DNA of 64,000 bases. It comes from JAVBLT01 sp031553315. GTDB taxonomy: Bacteria > Verrucomicrobiota > Kiritimatiellia > RFP12 > DVOR01. Below the pieces are notes generated by a model. That model was not told the origin of the DNA. It saw only the letters and a list, made by a program, of their open reading frames with translations, and ran no database searches. The position numbers were made by a program, and so were the translations under genes. This document shows positions 55,927 to 64,000 of this stretch, piece by piece; within the stretch, counting starts at the first letter, position 1; the number at the start of each line of letters is the position of its first letter. The stretch is from the NCBI GenBank assembly GCA_031553315.1, contig JAVBLT010000005.1, forward strand, positions 1 to 64,000, given 5' to 3'.

Positions 55927-57050
55927 GAAAAGTTGCCGTTGTATTTGGGACGCGCCCGGAAGCAATTAAGCTTGCTCCTGTTGTTTTGGAATTGAAAAAG
56001 TATAAAGATGTGTCGGTTTCGATTTGTGTGACTGGTCAGCATCGGGAAATGCTGGATCAAGTCTTGGCCGTGTTTGAAATTGTGCCGGATGTTGACCTGA
56101 AACTGATGCGCCCGAATCAAACATTGACGGAGTTGACATCGCGTATGATTGACGCACTTGGTCGTTACTTAACTGAAATTAAACCCGATGTTGTTGTCGT
56201 CCAAGGAGACACGACAACGGTTTTCTGTGCCTCTCTTGCCGCGTTTTATCATAAAATACCTATTGCCCATGTTGAAGCCGGTTTGCGTACCTACGATTTG
56301 CTTTCACCTTGGCCGGAAGAAGCCAACCGGGTGTTGACGACCCGATTGGCCAAATGGCATTTTGCGCCCACCGAAACCAATCGTCAAAATCTGCTTCGTG
56401 AAGGCGTGGATAATGCATTTATTACAGTTACAGGAAATACGGTTATTGATGCATTGATGGTGGCTCGTTCAAAAGTGATTGTTCAACCTCCGCCCATTCA
56501 AGGGTTGCACGGAAACAGTTTAGCCGCTTTTGGCAAACAACGCATGGTGTTGATTACCGGGCATCGACGTGAAAATTTTGGAACGGGATTCGAACATATT
56601 TGCCGTGCCGTTTATCGGCTTGCAGTTGCTTTTCCTGATGTGCATTTCGTGTATCCTGTGCATTTGAACCCTAATGTTCGCGAGCCGGTGCTTCGTATTC
56701 TTTCTGCAGGTGAAAGTCGCTCTGCAAATATTCATTTGGTTGAACCGCAGCCGTATTTGTCTTTTGTGGCGCTCATGAATCGTTCCTGCCTGATCCTAAC
56801 CGATTCAGGTGGCGTTCAGGAGGAAGCGCCCAGCCTAGGCATTCCCGTTTTGGTCATGCGCGATACTACCGAGCGCCCTGAAGCGATCATGGCCGGAACG
56901 GTTAAGTTGGTCGGCACAGATGAAGAGACCATTTTCAATGAGGCTGCTCTCCTGTTAACCAATGAAGAGATTCGGAAAAAGGCCACAAAAATTCGCAACC
57001 CTTATGGTGATGGCCACGCCGCCGAGCGAATTGTTTCGATTTTGAGGTGA
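55923..57050 (+). CDS. wecB: UDP-N-acetylglucosamine 2-epimerase (non-hydrolysing)
   Basis: 375 residues, the normal length. It interconverts UDP-GlcNAc and UDP-ManNAc, a precursor for enterobacterial-type surface polymers. Motifs include FGTRPEAIKLAPV, VTGQHREMLDQVL, VVQGDTTTVFCASLAAFY, HVEAGLRTYD, and DSGGVQEEAPSLGIPVLVMRDTTERPE. ATGA overlap with the upstream pyruvyl transferase. Confidence 0.96.
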   Translation: MRKVAVVFGTRPEAIKLAPVVLELKKYKDVSVSICVTGQHREMLDQVLAVFEIVPDVDLKLMRPNQTLTELTSRMIDALGRYLTEIKPDVVVVQGDTTTVFCASLAAFYHKIPIAHVEAGLRTYDLLSPWPEEANRVLTTRLAKWHFAPTETNRQNLLREGVDNAFITVTGNTVIDALMVARSKVIVQPPPIQGLHGNSLAAFGKQRMVLITGHRRENFGTGFEHICRAVYRLAVAFPDVHFVYPVHLNPNVREPVLRILSAGESRSANIHLVEPQPYLSFVALMNRSCLILTDSGGVQEEAPSLGIPVLVMRDTTERPEAIMAGTVKLVGTDEETIFNEAALLLTNEEIRKKATKIRNPYGDGHAAERIVSILR

Positions 57051-57053
57051 GTA

Positions 57054-58160
57054 ATGCGCATCCTTTTTTTATCACGAAAAAACATTTTTTCCTGCAAAAC
57101 CGGTGATGCGGCACAAACGAAAAATACAAAACAAGCTCTTGTTAAGTTGGGATGCGAGGTGGTGCATCTGCGTGTTGGATTTGATAATCGGGTTATTGAT
57201 GAAGGGGGAGAAGATGTAACGAGTTCATTTGAAAATATCTGTTCCAAAGTTGATGTTATTCATGAAATTGCTTTTTCTCCGTTATTGCATAAGAAGGTTG
57301 AAAAAGTAATTCAACACCGTCCGTGTGCGCTTTCATCGATTTATTGGAGTGATTGGCGGCGTCATCTCATTGCGTGGCGCAATGCACAGGGTGTGGCGAA
57401 TCGGGTTCACGCAACGCTTCGATCCATTCGTGCAAGTTCAGGAATGCTGATGGATTACCGGGTGGGATGCGATGTGGTTTTGCCGAATTCCGATATGGAA
57501 GGCGAATGTGTTCGGCGGCATTTTAAGTTAAAACGGGAAGCGAGTATTATTCCTGTTCCCAACGCAATCGAACATGACTTATTTCTAGAAAAAGTACTTC
57601 CTTTTCCGGAAGGAGTCCCATTTTCGGATTATATAGTTTGCCCTGCGTTTTTTGCGACGAGAAAAAATCAACTCGGACTTATTCGGGCATTGAAAAAATC
57701 TGACATTCCCATTGTTTTTATTGGAGATGGAGTTGATGATTATTATGAGGCCTGTCGACGAGAAGCCACGAAAAAAATGATTTTTTTGGGGCATGTGGAT
57801 AACCGATCAGAGCGCTATTGGGCTCTTTTGCAACATGCCCGTTGCGCCTGCCTTGCTTCTGATTGTGAAACGCCTGGAATCGCCTTAATTGAGGCAGCCG
57901 CGATGGGAGCGCGGCCTATTGTAACTCGTTTTGGCGGCACACCAGAATATTACTCCTTTGATGGTGTTTATTTTGATCCAGTTTTTGAATATCAAATTCA
58001 AAATGCTGTACGGTGTGGATGGGAGCGTGGGCGTTTATCATCGGAGGCGAGTTCCCGATTTCGGATGTTTACTTGGAATGATGTCGCACAAAAGACCCTT
58101 TTTGCCTATACGCAGGCTAGGCGCATTCACCAGATAGATGCACATAGGGCTTTCTCGTAA
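57054..58160 (+). CDS. Glycosyltransferase family 4-like protein
   Basis: 368 residues. A GT-B fold is inferred from the N-terminal MRILFLSRKNIFSCKTGDAAQTKN, the central VVLPNSDMEGECVRRHF and PVPNAIEHDLF, and the C-terminal donor site (FIGDGVDDYYEAC, CLASDCETPGIALIEAAAMGARPIV) with the E-x7-E-like pattern ETPGIALIEAA. Donor and acceptor are unknown. It starts 3 bp after wecB. The ~90-bp gap that follows, 58161-58250, shows no strong promoter. Confidence 0.85.
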   Translation: MRILFLSRKNIFSCKTGDAAQTKNTKQALVKLGCEVVHLRVGFDNRVIDEGGEDVTSSFENICSKVDVIHEIAFSPLLHKKVEKVIQHRPCALSSIYWSDWRRHLIAWRNAQGVANRVHATLRSIRASSGMLMDYRVGCDVVLPNSDMEGECVRRHFKLKREASIIPVPNAIEHDLFLEKVLPFPEGVPFSDYIVCPAFFATRKNQLGLIRALKKSDIPIVFIGDGVDDYYEACRREATKKMIFLGHVDNRSERYWALLQHARCACLASDCETPGIALIEAAAMGARPIVTRFGGTPEYYSFDGVYFDPVFEYQIQNAVRCGWERGRLSSEASSRFRMFTWNDVAQKTLFAYTQARRIHQIDAHRAFS

Positions 58161-58250
58161 ATGACTTTCCATGTGATGTTGATTAATTTTGAAAAATACA
58201 TGAAGAACTCTGGGTATGCATGTGTATCTTGGGTATGATAGGTGGTTTTC

Positions 58251-59525
58251 ATGAGTAAAAGTAAAGCTCTGTTATTTTTTTCATTTTTAACCGGAATCGG
58301 TTCACTTCTTTATGTTAAAACTCCTATTGGTCATATTACGATGTTGGAGTTTTTGACTTACCTTGTTGGACCTGTTTTGTTTATTAAAGAATTTAAATCG
58401 TATTCAAAAATTCAAAATAGACTTTTTTTTCTTTGTTTTCTGTGGATGTTGGGATGTGCGTATTCCAATCTTTGGCGTGGAGAAGACTTTTTTCTTGGTT
58501 TTAAGGCCGTGATGATTATTTTTGGGATGGGATGTTTGCTGGCTTTTTTCTTTTGGATGGTTAAAAGCGATTATCGAACGGTCCTGTGGTTTATGGTCGG
58601 CGGAGGAATCAGTTCTGTAATCGGGCTCTACGCGTTTCAAAATGGTGCGCTATTGGAAATGGCAACAAAAGTGGGGTACACAGGAGGCTACATAGGGGAC
58701 TTTCTTGTTGAAAAACAAGTGTATCCCATTTTGGCCGCGTGTTTGTTTTACTCAGTTTTGTTCCCGCTTTTTGCACGTGGATGGATACCCTGGTGGGTAT
58801 GTATAGGCGGGATGTTTTTTTGTTCATTCTTTATTTTGTTTCAAGGTGGATCACGTTCTGGATTCGGAGTTTATTTTCTATGTGCTTTATTCACGTTTGC
58901 GCTTGCCTATATGAAGGGAACCGTTAGAAAGGTCATGAGCCATTCAACGCTTGTCTTTTGCATGGCACCTTTGGTTTTGCTTGGGGTTTATGTGCTTTAT
59001 GTCTATTTGGCTGCAAATATGTATTTGGGTGAATATGAGTATCAAAAATATAAAGCTGAAATGGTTGAAAATGAAAATGCTTCTGTGTTGGGGTCGCGCG
59101 ATGATTTGATCCGGGCATGGCCTTTTTTGCGTGATCATCCCTTGGTCGGAGCCGGTTCCAGCGCCTATGATCGTTGGGGGTATATGGTGAAATATATTCA
59201 TCGTGATACTGTTAGGTTGCCAGCTCATTCGTTTGTTGTGGGGTCATGGGTAAAAGATGGTATTGTGGGCCTTGTGTTTTGGCTTTATGTACTTGCTGTG
59301 ATTTTCAATTTCATTCGAAAGCAGTGTTTGTATTTTGACAGATGGAGCCCTTTCCTGCTTTTGAATCGCGTGATGCTGATTTGGAATGTGTTGTTTTCTC
59401 CGTTTAGTGGACGTGGTAACGTGTGTATGGCCATTGCATTTTCCGTTTTGTGTCTAGATCGCAATTTTTTTGATTTTGTTCGAATGGATGTTAAACAAAA
59501 TGAGATTGATAAGGGAAGGATATGA
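58251..59525 (+). CDS. O-antigen polymerase/ligase-like membrane protein
   Basis: 424 residues with ten to twelve hydrophobic segments and a large periplasmic loop containing GSRDDLIRAWPFLRDHPLVGAGSSAYDRWG, the pattern of WaaL/Wzy-type proteins (R/H in the loop and a G-x-G turn). These polymerise or ligate undecaprenyl-linked polysaccharide at the periplasmic face. ATG 58251 follows GGTGG by 5 nt; a GTG at 58242 is the alternative. It overlaps the next glycosyltransferase by 4 bp. Confidence 0.82.
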   Translation: MSKSKALLFFSFLTGIGSLLYVKTPIGHITMLEFLTYLVGPVLFIKEFKSYSKIQNRLFFLCFLWMLGCAYSNLWRGEDFFLGFKAVMIIFGMGCLLAFFFWMVKSDYRTVLWFMVGGGISSVIGLYAFQNGALLEMATKVGYTGGYIGDFLVEKQVYPILAACLFYSVLFPLFARGWIPWWVCIGGMFFCSFFILFQGGSRSGFGVYFLCALFTFALAYMKGTVRKVMSHSTLVFCMAPLVLLGVYVLYVYLAANMYLGEYEYQKYKAEMVENENASVLGSRDDLIRAWPFLRDHPLVGAGSSAYDRWGYMVKYIHRDTVRLPAHSFVVGSWVKDGIVGLVFWLYVLAVIFNFIRKQCLYFDRWSPFLLLNRVMLIWNVLFSPFSGRGNVCMAIAFSVLCLDRNFFDFVRMDVKQNEIDKGRI

Positions 59526-60376
59526 AAAAACCGTTTTTTTCAATTGTTATTGCAAATTTTAATCACGGACAGTTTTTGGAAACAGCGATAGAATCTCTTC
59601 TGAGTCAATCGTGTTCAGATTTTGAACTGATTGTTGTTGACGCCGGAAGCACGGATAACAGTGTCGAAATTATCAAAAAATATGAAGCCCGGCTTACTTG
59701 GTGGTGTTCTGAAAAAGATAAGGGGCAAAGTGATGCTTTCAACAAAGGGTTTGCCCACGCAAGCGGTCGTTTCGGGTGTTGGCTCAATGCGGATGATTTT
59801 ATGTTTCCTTCCGCTTTGGAGGCTGTGAAGCGTTATGCTGAGCGTCACCCTGATGTTGCTTGGATTGGCGGGAATACGCTTTTTTTCAATGTGGATTCAA
59901 AAATCGAATGGTGCTCGAAAGGATGTACATTTCCCGGTATCTTTGGGAAAACATCGGTTGGTGGCCCTTCCTCTTTCTTTCTGATTGAGGATTTAAAACG
60001 CTTGGGCGGGTTCGATTTGAATTTGCATTACCGGATGGATACGGATTTGTGGTTTAAGATGTGTTGCAGTGGTATTGTACTGCACCGTGTGAATCATTAT
60101 GTTTGGGGGTTCCGCGTTCATGAATCTTCTAAAACGTCGTCGGCATTTTCAAATGTACGGTCTCCTGAAATGCTTGAAGAATCTCTTCTTTTGCAAAAAC
60201 GGTATCATTATACAAAAAAAGATATGGTCCGGGCTCATGCAATGGCGAGATGGATTAAACTTTTCTCAGGGATTTATCTGAAAGCATGGATCGACACAAA
60301 ACGTTTCAGGGGATGCGATGTGCGGAACATGAAAGGGAAGTATGAACCTGTTTTTGTTGATGACGGCTTCAATTGA
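59522..60376 (+). CDS. Glycosyltransferase family 2
   Basis: 284 residues. Classic GT2 start FFSIVIANFNHGQFLETAIESLLSQSCSDFELIVVDAGSTDNS, then the nucleotide/metal region EKDKGQSDAFNKGFAHASG and NADDFMFP with the DXD-like DD, and a later GGPSSFFLIEDLKRLGGFD. Cytoplasmic, membrane-associated. It overlaps the next gene by 35 bp. Confidence 0.92.
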   Translation: MKKPFFSIVIANFNHGQFLETAIESLLSQSCSDFELIVVDAGSTDNSVEIIKKYEARLTWWCSEKDKGQSDAFNKGFAHASGRFGCWLNADDFMFPSALEAVKRYAERHPDVAWIGGNTLFFNVDSKIEWCSKGCTFPGIFGKTSVGGPSSFFLIEDLKRLGGFDLNLHYRMDTDLWFKMCCSGIVLHRVNHYVWGFRVHESSKTSSAFSNVRSPEMLEESLLLQKRYHYTKKDMVRAHAMARWIKLFSGIYLKAWIDTKRFRGCDVRNMKGKYEPVFVDDGFN

Positions 60377-61139
60377 TCCCCGTGGAATGAAAGACGCTAA
60401 ATTTTCTCCAACAGAACGATTGAAGATGTATTGTGATGCTTTTCAATTTTATTTTAATCTTTTGAAAAATACTAACTTGCTTGACGGGATTGTTTTTTGT
60501 GAAAATTCCGGATTTGATCTTGAAAAAATGAAGTTTTTTTTTCCAGGACTTTCCGAATTAAAAAACATTGAATTTATTTCCCTTTCTCCCAATCTTTTCG
60601 ATATTGAAAAGGGAAAGGGGTATAACGAGCAACTAATGATTGATCTGGCTTTTAAACAATCACAATTGCTTTCCCAAGAATGTCACGTATTTAAAGTTAC
60701 AGGACGCTATCCAATTTTTAATGCAAAAAAGCTCATTGGTGATGTTTGCAAGCGTGGCGATGGGGTCCAGCTTTTTTGTGACCAACGTGACCATTCGTTG
60801 TATGATTGGCTTGGAATAAAAAAGCAGGGACATTATGGTGAAACACGATTTTATTGCGTTAGCAAAGAATTTTATATGATGAATTTTTATGGTCATTATC
60901 GGGAGCTCCACAGTGGCCGGACTTCTGAAATGCTCATGTTTGAGATTGCGCAAAAGAATTATTCGAATAAAAACTGCTTTTTTCGATTTCCTCGTGAGGC
61001 GCGCATTAACATGCCTTCGACAATCCCGTTGACGTTTTTGGGTTTTTCCGTGCCTCCGGCGAAACAGAAATCTTTTTTTAAGGGATATTTTCTTTTTGCG
61101 GATATGATTCGTTTTCTTTTTCCTTGGTTTTGGTTTTGA
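60342..61139 (+). CDS. Uncharacterised polysaccharide-cluster protein
   Basis: 265 residues, no confident family. It opens MNLFLLMTASIDPRGMKDAKFSP and includes FFPGLSELKNIEFISLSPNLFDIEKGKGYNEQ, a VTGRYPIFN segment, and a hydrophobic C-terminus (GYFLFADMIRFLFPWFWF). The layout, with an N-terminal TASID.R and a mid-protein VTGRYPI, resembles some unclassified sugar transferases in capsule clusters, but I cannot assign it. The start lies within the 3' end of the GT2 gene. It is probably a real gene because reading continues for 265 codons of AT-rich DNA and has tight neighbours on both sides. Confidence 0.6.
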   Translation: MNLFLLMTASIDPRGMKDAKFSPTERLKMYCDAFQFYFNLLKNTNLLDGIVFCENSGFDLEKMKFFFPGLSELKNIEFISLSPNLFDIEKGKGYNEQLMIDLAFKQSQLLSQECHVFKVTGRYPIFNAKKLIGDVCKRGDGVQLFCDQRDHSLYDWLGIKKQGHYGETRFYCVSKEFYMMNFYGHYRELHSGRTSEMLMFEIAQKNYSNKNCFFRFPREARINMPSTIPLTFLGFSVPPAKQKSFFKGYFLFADMIRFLFPWFWF

Positions 61140-61150
61140 AGGAGGATGAT

Positions 61151-61813
61151 ATGTTATTTCAATTGGCGTTACTTTTTTTCCCGTGGAAAATCCGCCGTTG
61201 GTTGTTGATGTGGTGGTATGGGTTTGAAATTCACCCCACAGCCAAAATCGGAAAATCGATTATTCTGGCGAAAAAATTAATTATGGAGCCTTTTTCGCGC
61301 ATTCATCATGGCGTGTTCTGTAAGGGAATTGATTTGTTGAAGATGGGGGAAGACTCGGGGATTGCCAATGGAACATTCATTACCGGATTTTCGCTTTCTC
61401 GAAAAAACTTTTTTAAACATGTGGTAAACCGAAAGTGCGAATTGGTATTGGGACGCAGCGCGGGAATTACCAGCCGCCATTTTGTGGATTGCAATGGAGG
61501 CGTTTACGTGGGCGATTTTACCACTGTTGCAGGGCTTCGCACGCAGATTCTAACGCATAGCATTGATGTGTACGAAAACCGGCAGGACGCCAAGCCGGTG
61601 ACCATTGGGAAGTATTGTTTTTTGGGAACGGGGTGTATCCTTCTGCCCGGAAGTGCGTTGCCGGATTACTCCATTTTGGGTGCCGGTGCGGTTCTGACGA
61701 AGGTTCATGCTGAAACTGGAATGCTTTATGGTGGAAACCCGGCAAAAGCGATAAAAAAACTTGATGTGAAGCAGGTCGCTTATTTCCATCGTAAAAACCA
61801 TGTTGTGGGGTGA
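61151..61813 (+). CDS. Hexapeptide-repeat acyltransferase (WcaF/NeuD-like)
   Basis: 220 residues. A left-handed beta helix is predicted from the I/L/V-G-x4 turns: GFEIHPTAKIGKSIILAKKLIME, VGDFTTVAGLRTQILTHSIDVY, IGKYCFLGTGCILLPGSALPDYSILGAGAVLTKVH. The conserved His in LTHSIDV may be catalytic. These enzymes O-acetylate sugars or act on serine. ATG 61151 follows AGGAGG by 5 nt. It lies 11 bp after the preceding gene and 3 bp before the next. Confidence 0.88.
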   Translation: MLFQLALLFFPWKIRRWLLMWWYGFEIHPTAKIGKSIILAKKLIMEPFSRIHHGVFCKGIDLLKMGEDSGIANGTFITGFSLSRKNFFKHVVNRKCELVLGRSAGITSRHFVDCNGGVYVGDFTTVAGLRTQILTHSIDVYENRQDAKPVTIGKYCFLGTGCILLPGSALPDYSILGAGAVLTKVHAETGMLYGGNPAKAIKKLDVKQVAYFHRKNHVVG

Positions 61814-61816
61814 TGT

Positions 61817-63130
61817 ATGTTGAAGACCCGGTTATATGCGTTTTTGAATCAGGGTGTGTTTGAGCGTGCAATTTTTCGCGGAGCAAGTTACCGTGTTTTT
61901 TGCGAGCCTGAGGAGATTCACCGCTTTCAGGTGGAGCGTTTTAATTGTGTGTGGAAAGATGCCTATACGGATGTGCCGTTTTATGCGGCATTGAAGGAGC
62001 AACATCAGTTGCCTGGCCGGATTTCATCGCTGGGTGAATTGGTGCAATGGCCGATTGTTTCAAAAAAGATGCTTCAGGAAGATCCGGCTGCATTGGTGCG
62101 CCGCTCAGGGCCTCCTGCGCAGTTTCTTATGACCGGGGGATCCACGGGGGAACCTCTGCGCTTGGGGTCGTGGGGCGATAGGCAAACCTCCCCCTCGCAA
62201 TGGTTGGGGCGGGCGGCTTATGGTGTTTTGCCGGGCGATTCCACGTTTCTTCTGTGGGGGCATGGGCATCTTTACGGAAAGGGATTTAAGCGCCGGATCA
62301 ATGTGGTGAAGCGCAAAGTGAAGGATTTTCTTTCCAATATGCACCGTGTTTCGGCGTATGATCTTTCAATGGATGCGATGACGCGTGCTTACCGGCGTTA
62401 TTTGGCTGTGAACCCGAGAATGGTAATTGGATTCTCGGCATCGGTTCTTGCGTTTTGCCGGATTAACCGGGAGCGTGTAGGTGAAAACAGGTATAGGCCG
62501 AAGATGGTGTTGTGCACGGCGGGACCGCTTTCTCCGGATGAAAAAAATGAGATTTCGACGTTTTTCAGTGCGCCTGTGTGTATGGAGTATGGCAGTGTTG
62601 AATGTGGGGTGATGGCGTATACGGAGCCGGTGCTGAATCAGTATCGTGTTTTTTGGGATACGCATCTTTTACAGGGTCTGGAGGATGAGCTGGGGCAAAC
62701 GCGGAATATCGTGACCCGGCTTGAGCCGTGTTATGTGCCGTTGATCCGATATGATATCGGGGATTGCCTTGATGTTGAGTCTTCGGAGGAGCCGGCTCTG
62801 TCGATTCTTCATATTGATGAGGTGAAGGGAAGACCTACGGATATTGTGTCCCTGAAAAACGGAGTCTCATTTTTTAGCGCGGTCATTGGTGACTGCGTGA
62901 AGCAGGTCAAGAGCATTATGTCGAGTCAGCTTTTTGTTTTGAGTAATGAAGCGCTTCGAATTGATGTCGTGACCGCGAAACCCTTGACAGATGACGAAAA
63001 GGCGCTTATTCTTTCACGACTGAGGGGCGTTGTGAAAGGGATGGAAGAAACCCGGATTGATGTTTCTCAGGTGGAACAGTTGAAGATGACGGTGGGGGGA
63101 AAGATCCCGCTTGTCGTTAGGGAAAAGTAA
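61817..63130 (+). CDS. CapK/PaaK-like adenylate-forming enzyme
   Basis: 437 residues. It resembles phenylacetate-CoA-ligase-like CapK proteins found in capsule clusters. The adenylation motif MTGGSTGEPLRLGSW is intact, followed by YGSVECGVMAYTEPVL and a RYDIGD-like IRYDIGDCLDVE segment. It probably activates an acyl group for transfer to the polysaccharide. The substrate is unknown. It may work with the hexapeptide acyltransferase encoded just upstream. Confidence 0.85.
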   Translation: MLKTRLYAFLNQGVFERAIFRGASYRVFCEPEEIHRFQVERFNCVWKDAYTDVPFYAALKEQHQLPGRISSLGELVQWPIVSKKMLQEDPAALVRRSGPPAQFLMTGGSTGEPLRLGSWGDRQTSPSQWLGRAAYGVLPGDSTFLLWGHGHLYGKGFKRRINVVKRKVKDFLSNMHRVSAYDLSMDAMTRAYRRYLAVNPRMVIGFSASVLAFCRINRERVGENRYRPKMVLCTAGPLSPDEKNEISTFFSAPVCMEYGSVECGVMAYTEPVLNQYRVFWDTHLLQGLEDELGQTRNIVTRLEPCYVPLIRYDIGDCLDVESSEEPALSILHIDEVKGRPTDIVSLKNGVSFFSAVIGDCVKQVKSIMSSQLFVLSNEALRIDVVTAKPLTDDEKALILSRLRGVVKGMEETRIDVSQVEQLKMTVGGKIPLVVREK

Positions 63131-63137
63131 ATCAACC

Positions 63138-64000
63138 ATGCGTATCCTTCATGTAATTAGTAGTATTTCAGTTGATTCTGGCGGCCCCGCCCGCTCTTCT
63201 CAGGGCTTAGTTGCCGCGCTTGAACAGGCAGGGGTGGAAGCATATTTGTTGAGCTTTACGCCCGGTGAACAGGCGTGGTTGTCAGGCGTAAAGCATTTTA
63301 TGGCTGCGGAGTATGGCGGTTGGCAAGGTCATATTGAGGCGATGGAGCGGGCAATTGAGGCTGTTAAGCCCGACTTGATTCATATTCATGCGATTTGGAT
63401 GCCCTGTTCGCACGCGGCGGCTGTAGTGGCGCGAAAGCGGGGCATTCCCTATGTGATTGCGCCCCGGGGAATGCTTGAGCCTTGGTCGCTACAGGTCTGC
63501 AAGTGGAAGAAACGCCTGGCGATGTGGCTCTATCAGCGGAAAGACCTGAAAAAGGCGGTTGCACTCCACGCCACAGCGCTTTCGGAGGCTGAACAGTTTC
63601 GTCGGCTGGGATTCCGGCAGACTTGTGTGGTTAGCCCGAACGGAGTGAATCTGCCTTCTTTTTTGCCGGAAAAAACGCCTGCCACAGATGGTCGCCGCCG
63701 GGTGTTGTTTGTTTCGCGCATTCATCCGAAAAAGGGGCTTTTGGAGCTTGTCGAGGCTTGGGATCGTGTGCGGCCCTCCGGCTGGGTGCTTGAAATTGCC
63801 GGAACGGATGCGGATGGCTATCAGAAAACGGTTGAAGAGGCTGTGGCTCGGCGCGGACTGGGAGATTGCATTCGCTTTCTTGGCTCGCTGAGCGATGATG
63901 CGAAATGGCCGGTTTACAGGAATGCCGACTTTTTTGTTTTGCCCACGTATTCTGAAAATTTCGGCATTGTGATTGCCGAGGCGCTTTATGCCGCTACACC
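63138..64000 (+). CDS. Glycosyltransferase family 4 (3' end beyond the window)
   Basis: Open from ATG 63138 to the window edge, 287 codons without a stop. The N-terminus MRILHVISSISVDSGGPARSSQGLV is the usual GT4 acceptor-site loop. VVSPNGVNLPSF, VLFVSRIHPKKGLLELV and the C-terminal donor site LPTYSENFGIVIAEALYA are typical of GT-B family 4 enzymes. No strong ribosome site precedes the start. Length is a minimum; about 80-100 residues are probably missing. Confidence 0.9.
   Translation, partial: MRILHVISSISVDSGGPARSSQGLVAALEQAGVEAYLLSFTPGEQAWLSGVKHFMAAEYGGWQGHIEAMERAIEAVKPDLIHIHAIWMPCSHAAAVVARKRGIPYVIAPRGMLEPWSLQVCKWKKRLAMWLYQRKDLKKAVALHATALSEAEQFRRLGFRQTCVVSPNGVNLPSFLPEKTPATDGRRRVLFVSRIHPKKGLLELVEAWDRVRPSGWVLEIAGTDADGYQKTVEEAVARRGLGDCIRFLGSLSDDAKWPVYRNADFFVLPTYSENFGIVIAEALYAAT

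Noticed and set aside
1..64000. tRNA, rRNA, CRISPR arrays, prophage or transposase genes.
   Set aside because: No tRNA-like cloverleaf, rRNA-like stretch, spaced direct-repeat array or transposase ORF was recognised by eye. The only mobile-type gene is the small serine recombinase.

Overview
The window looks like chromosome from a diderm, probably anaerobic bacterium of the PVC superphylum. Kiritimatiellia or Lentisphaeria are my best guess, by inference from gene content rather than a marker gene. lpxD and a PbpC/alpha-2-macroglobulin pair imply an LPS-bearing outer membrane and periplasm. A one-polypeptide pyruvate:ferredoxin oxidoreductase implies anaerobic pyruvate metabolism. A GH109-type enzyme, a ROK-like protein, an SSS transporter and a GH3 glycosidase suggest growth on host or organic-matter glycans. 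Most of the window is GC-rich, with strong G- or C-ending codon use. Two stretches are clearly AT-richer: about 26.4-32.0 kb and about 52.8-63 kb.

Layout. 0.2-3.5 kb: a membrane-anchored pseudokinase gene overlapping ligA. 3.5-3.9 kb: two copies of a hairpin-forming intergenic element. 7.5-3.8 kb (minus): operon of prepilin peptidase, folB, a MurU-AmgK fusion and a secreted-protein gene broken at a C13 tract. 7.6-13.3 kb (plus): two tandem secreted HExxH proteins, a secreted beta-propeller, pyrimidine-nucleoside phosphorylase, cytidine deaminase and a small lipoprotein, convergent with deoC and an acyltransferase-3 gene. 20.4-15.2 kb (minus): GH109, ROK-like protein and Na+/solute symporter. 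20.6-26.3 kb (plus): membrane-anchored PstS-like protein, class II aldolase and PFOR.

26.4-32.0 kb is an AT-rich restriction-modification island. It has a small serine recombinase, then a perfect 21-bp inverted repeat enclosing about 141 bp with a good outward promoter, then two adenine-methylase-like genes and a GIY-YIG/helicase gene. This layout fits an invertible-promoter (phase-variable) restriction system and is the most notable locus here. 32.1-41.5 kb is a housekeeping run: nfu-type protein, tsaE, psd, pssA, aconitase, a C2H2-finger protein, lpxD, a tiny membrane ORF, aroC and tatD. 48.4-41.6 kb (minus) holds the alpha-2-macroglobulin and pbpC genes, ended by a third copy of the hairpin element. 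48.65-52.05 kb holds a GH3 glycosidase and a pRiA4b ORF-3-like protein.

52.05-64 kb is a surface-polysaccharide cluster. It contains a flippase fused in frame to an FrhB-like iron-sulfur protein, a polysaccharide pyruvyl transferase, UDP-GlcNAc 2-epimerase, glycosyltransferases, an O-antigen polymerase/ligase-like protein, a hexapeptide acyltransferase, a CapK/PaaK-like adenylate-forming protein, and a last glycosyltransferase cut by the window edge. No rRNA, tRNA or CRISPR array was found. Promoter and terminator calls are by eye, and no database search was possible.
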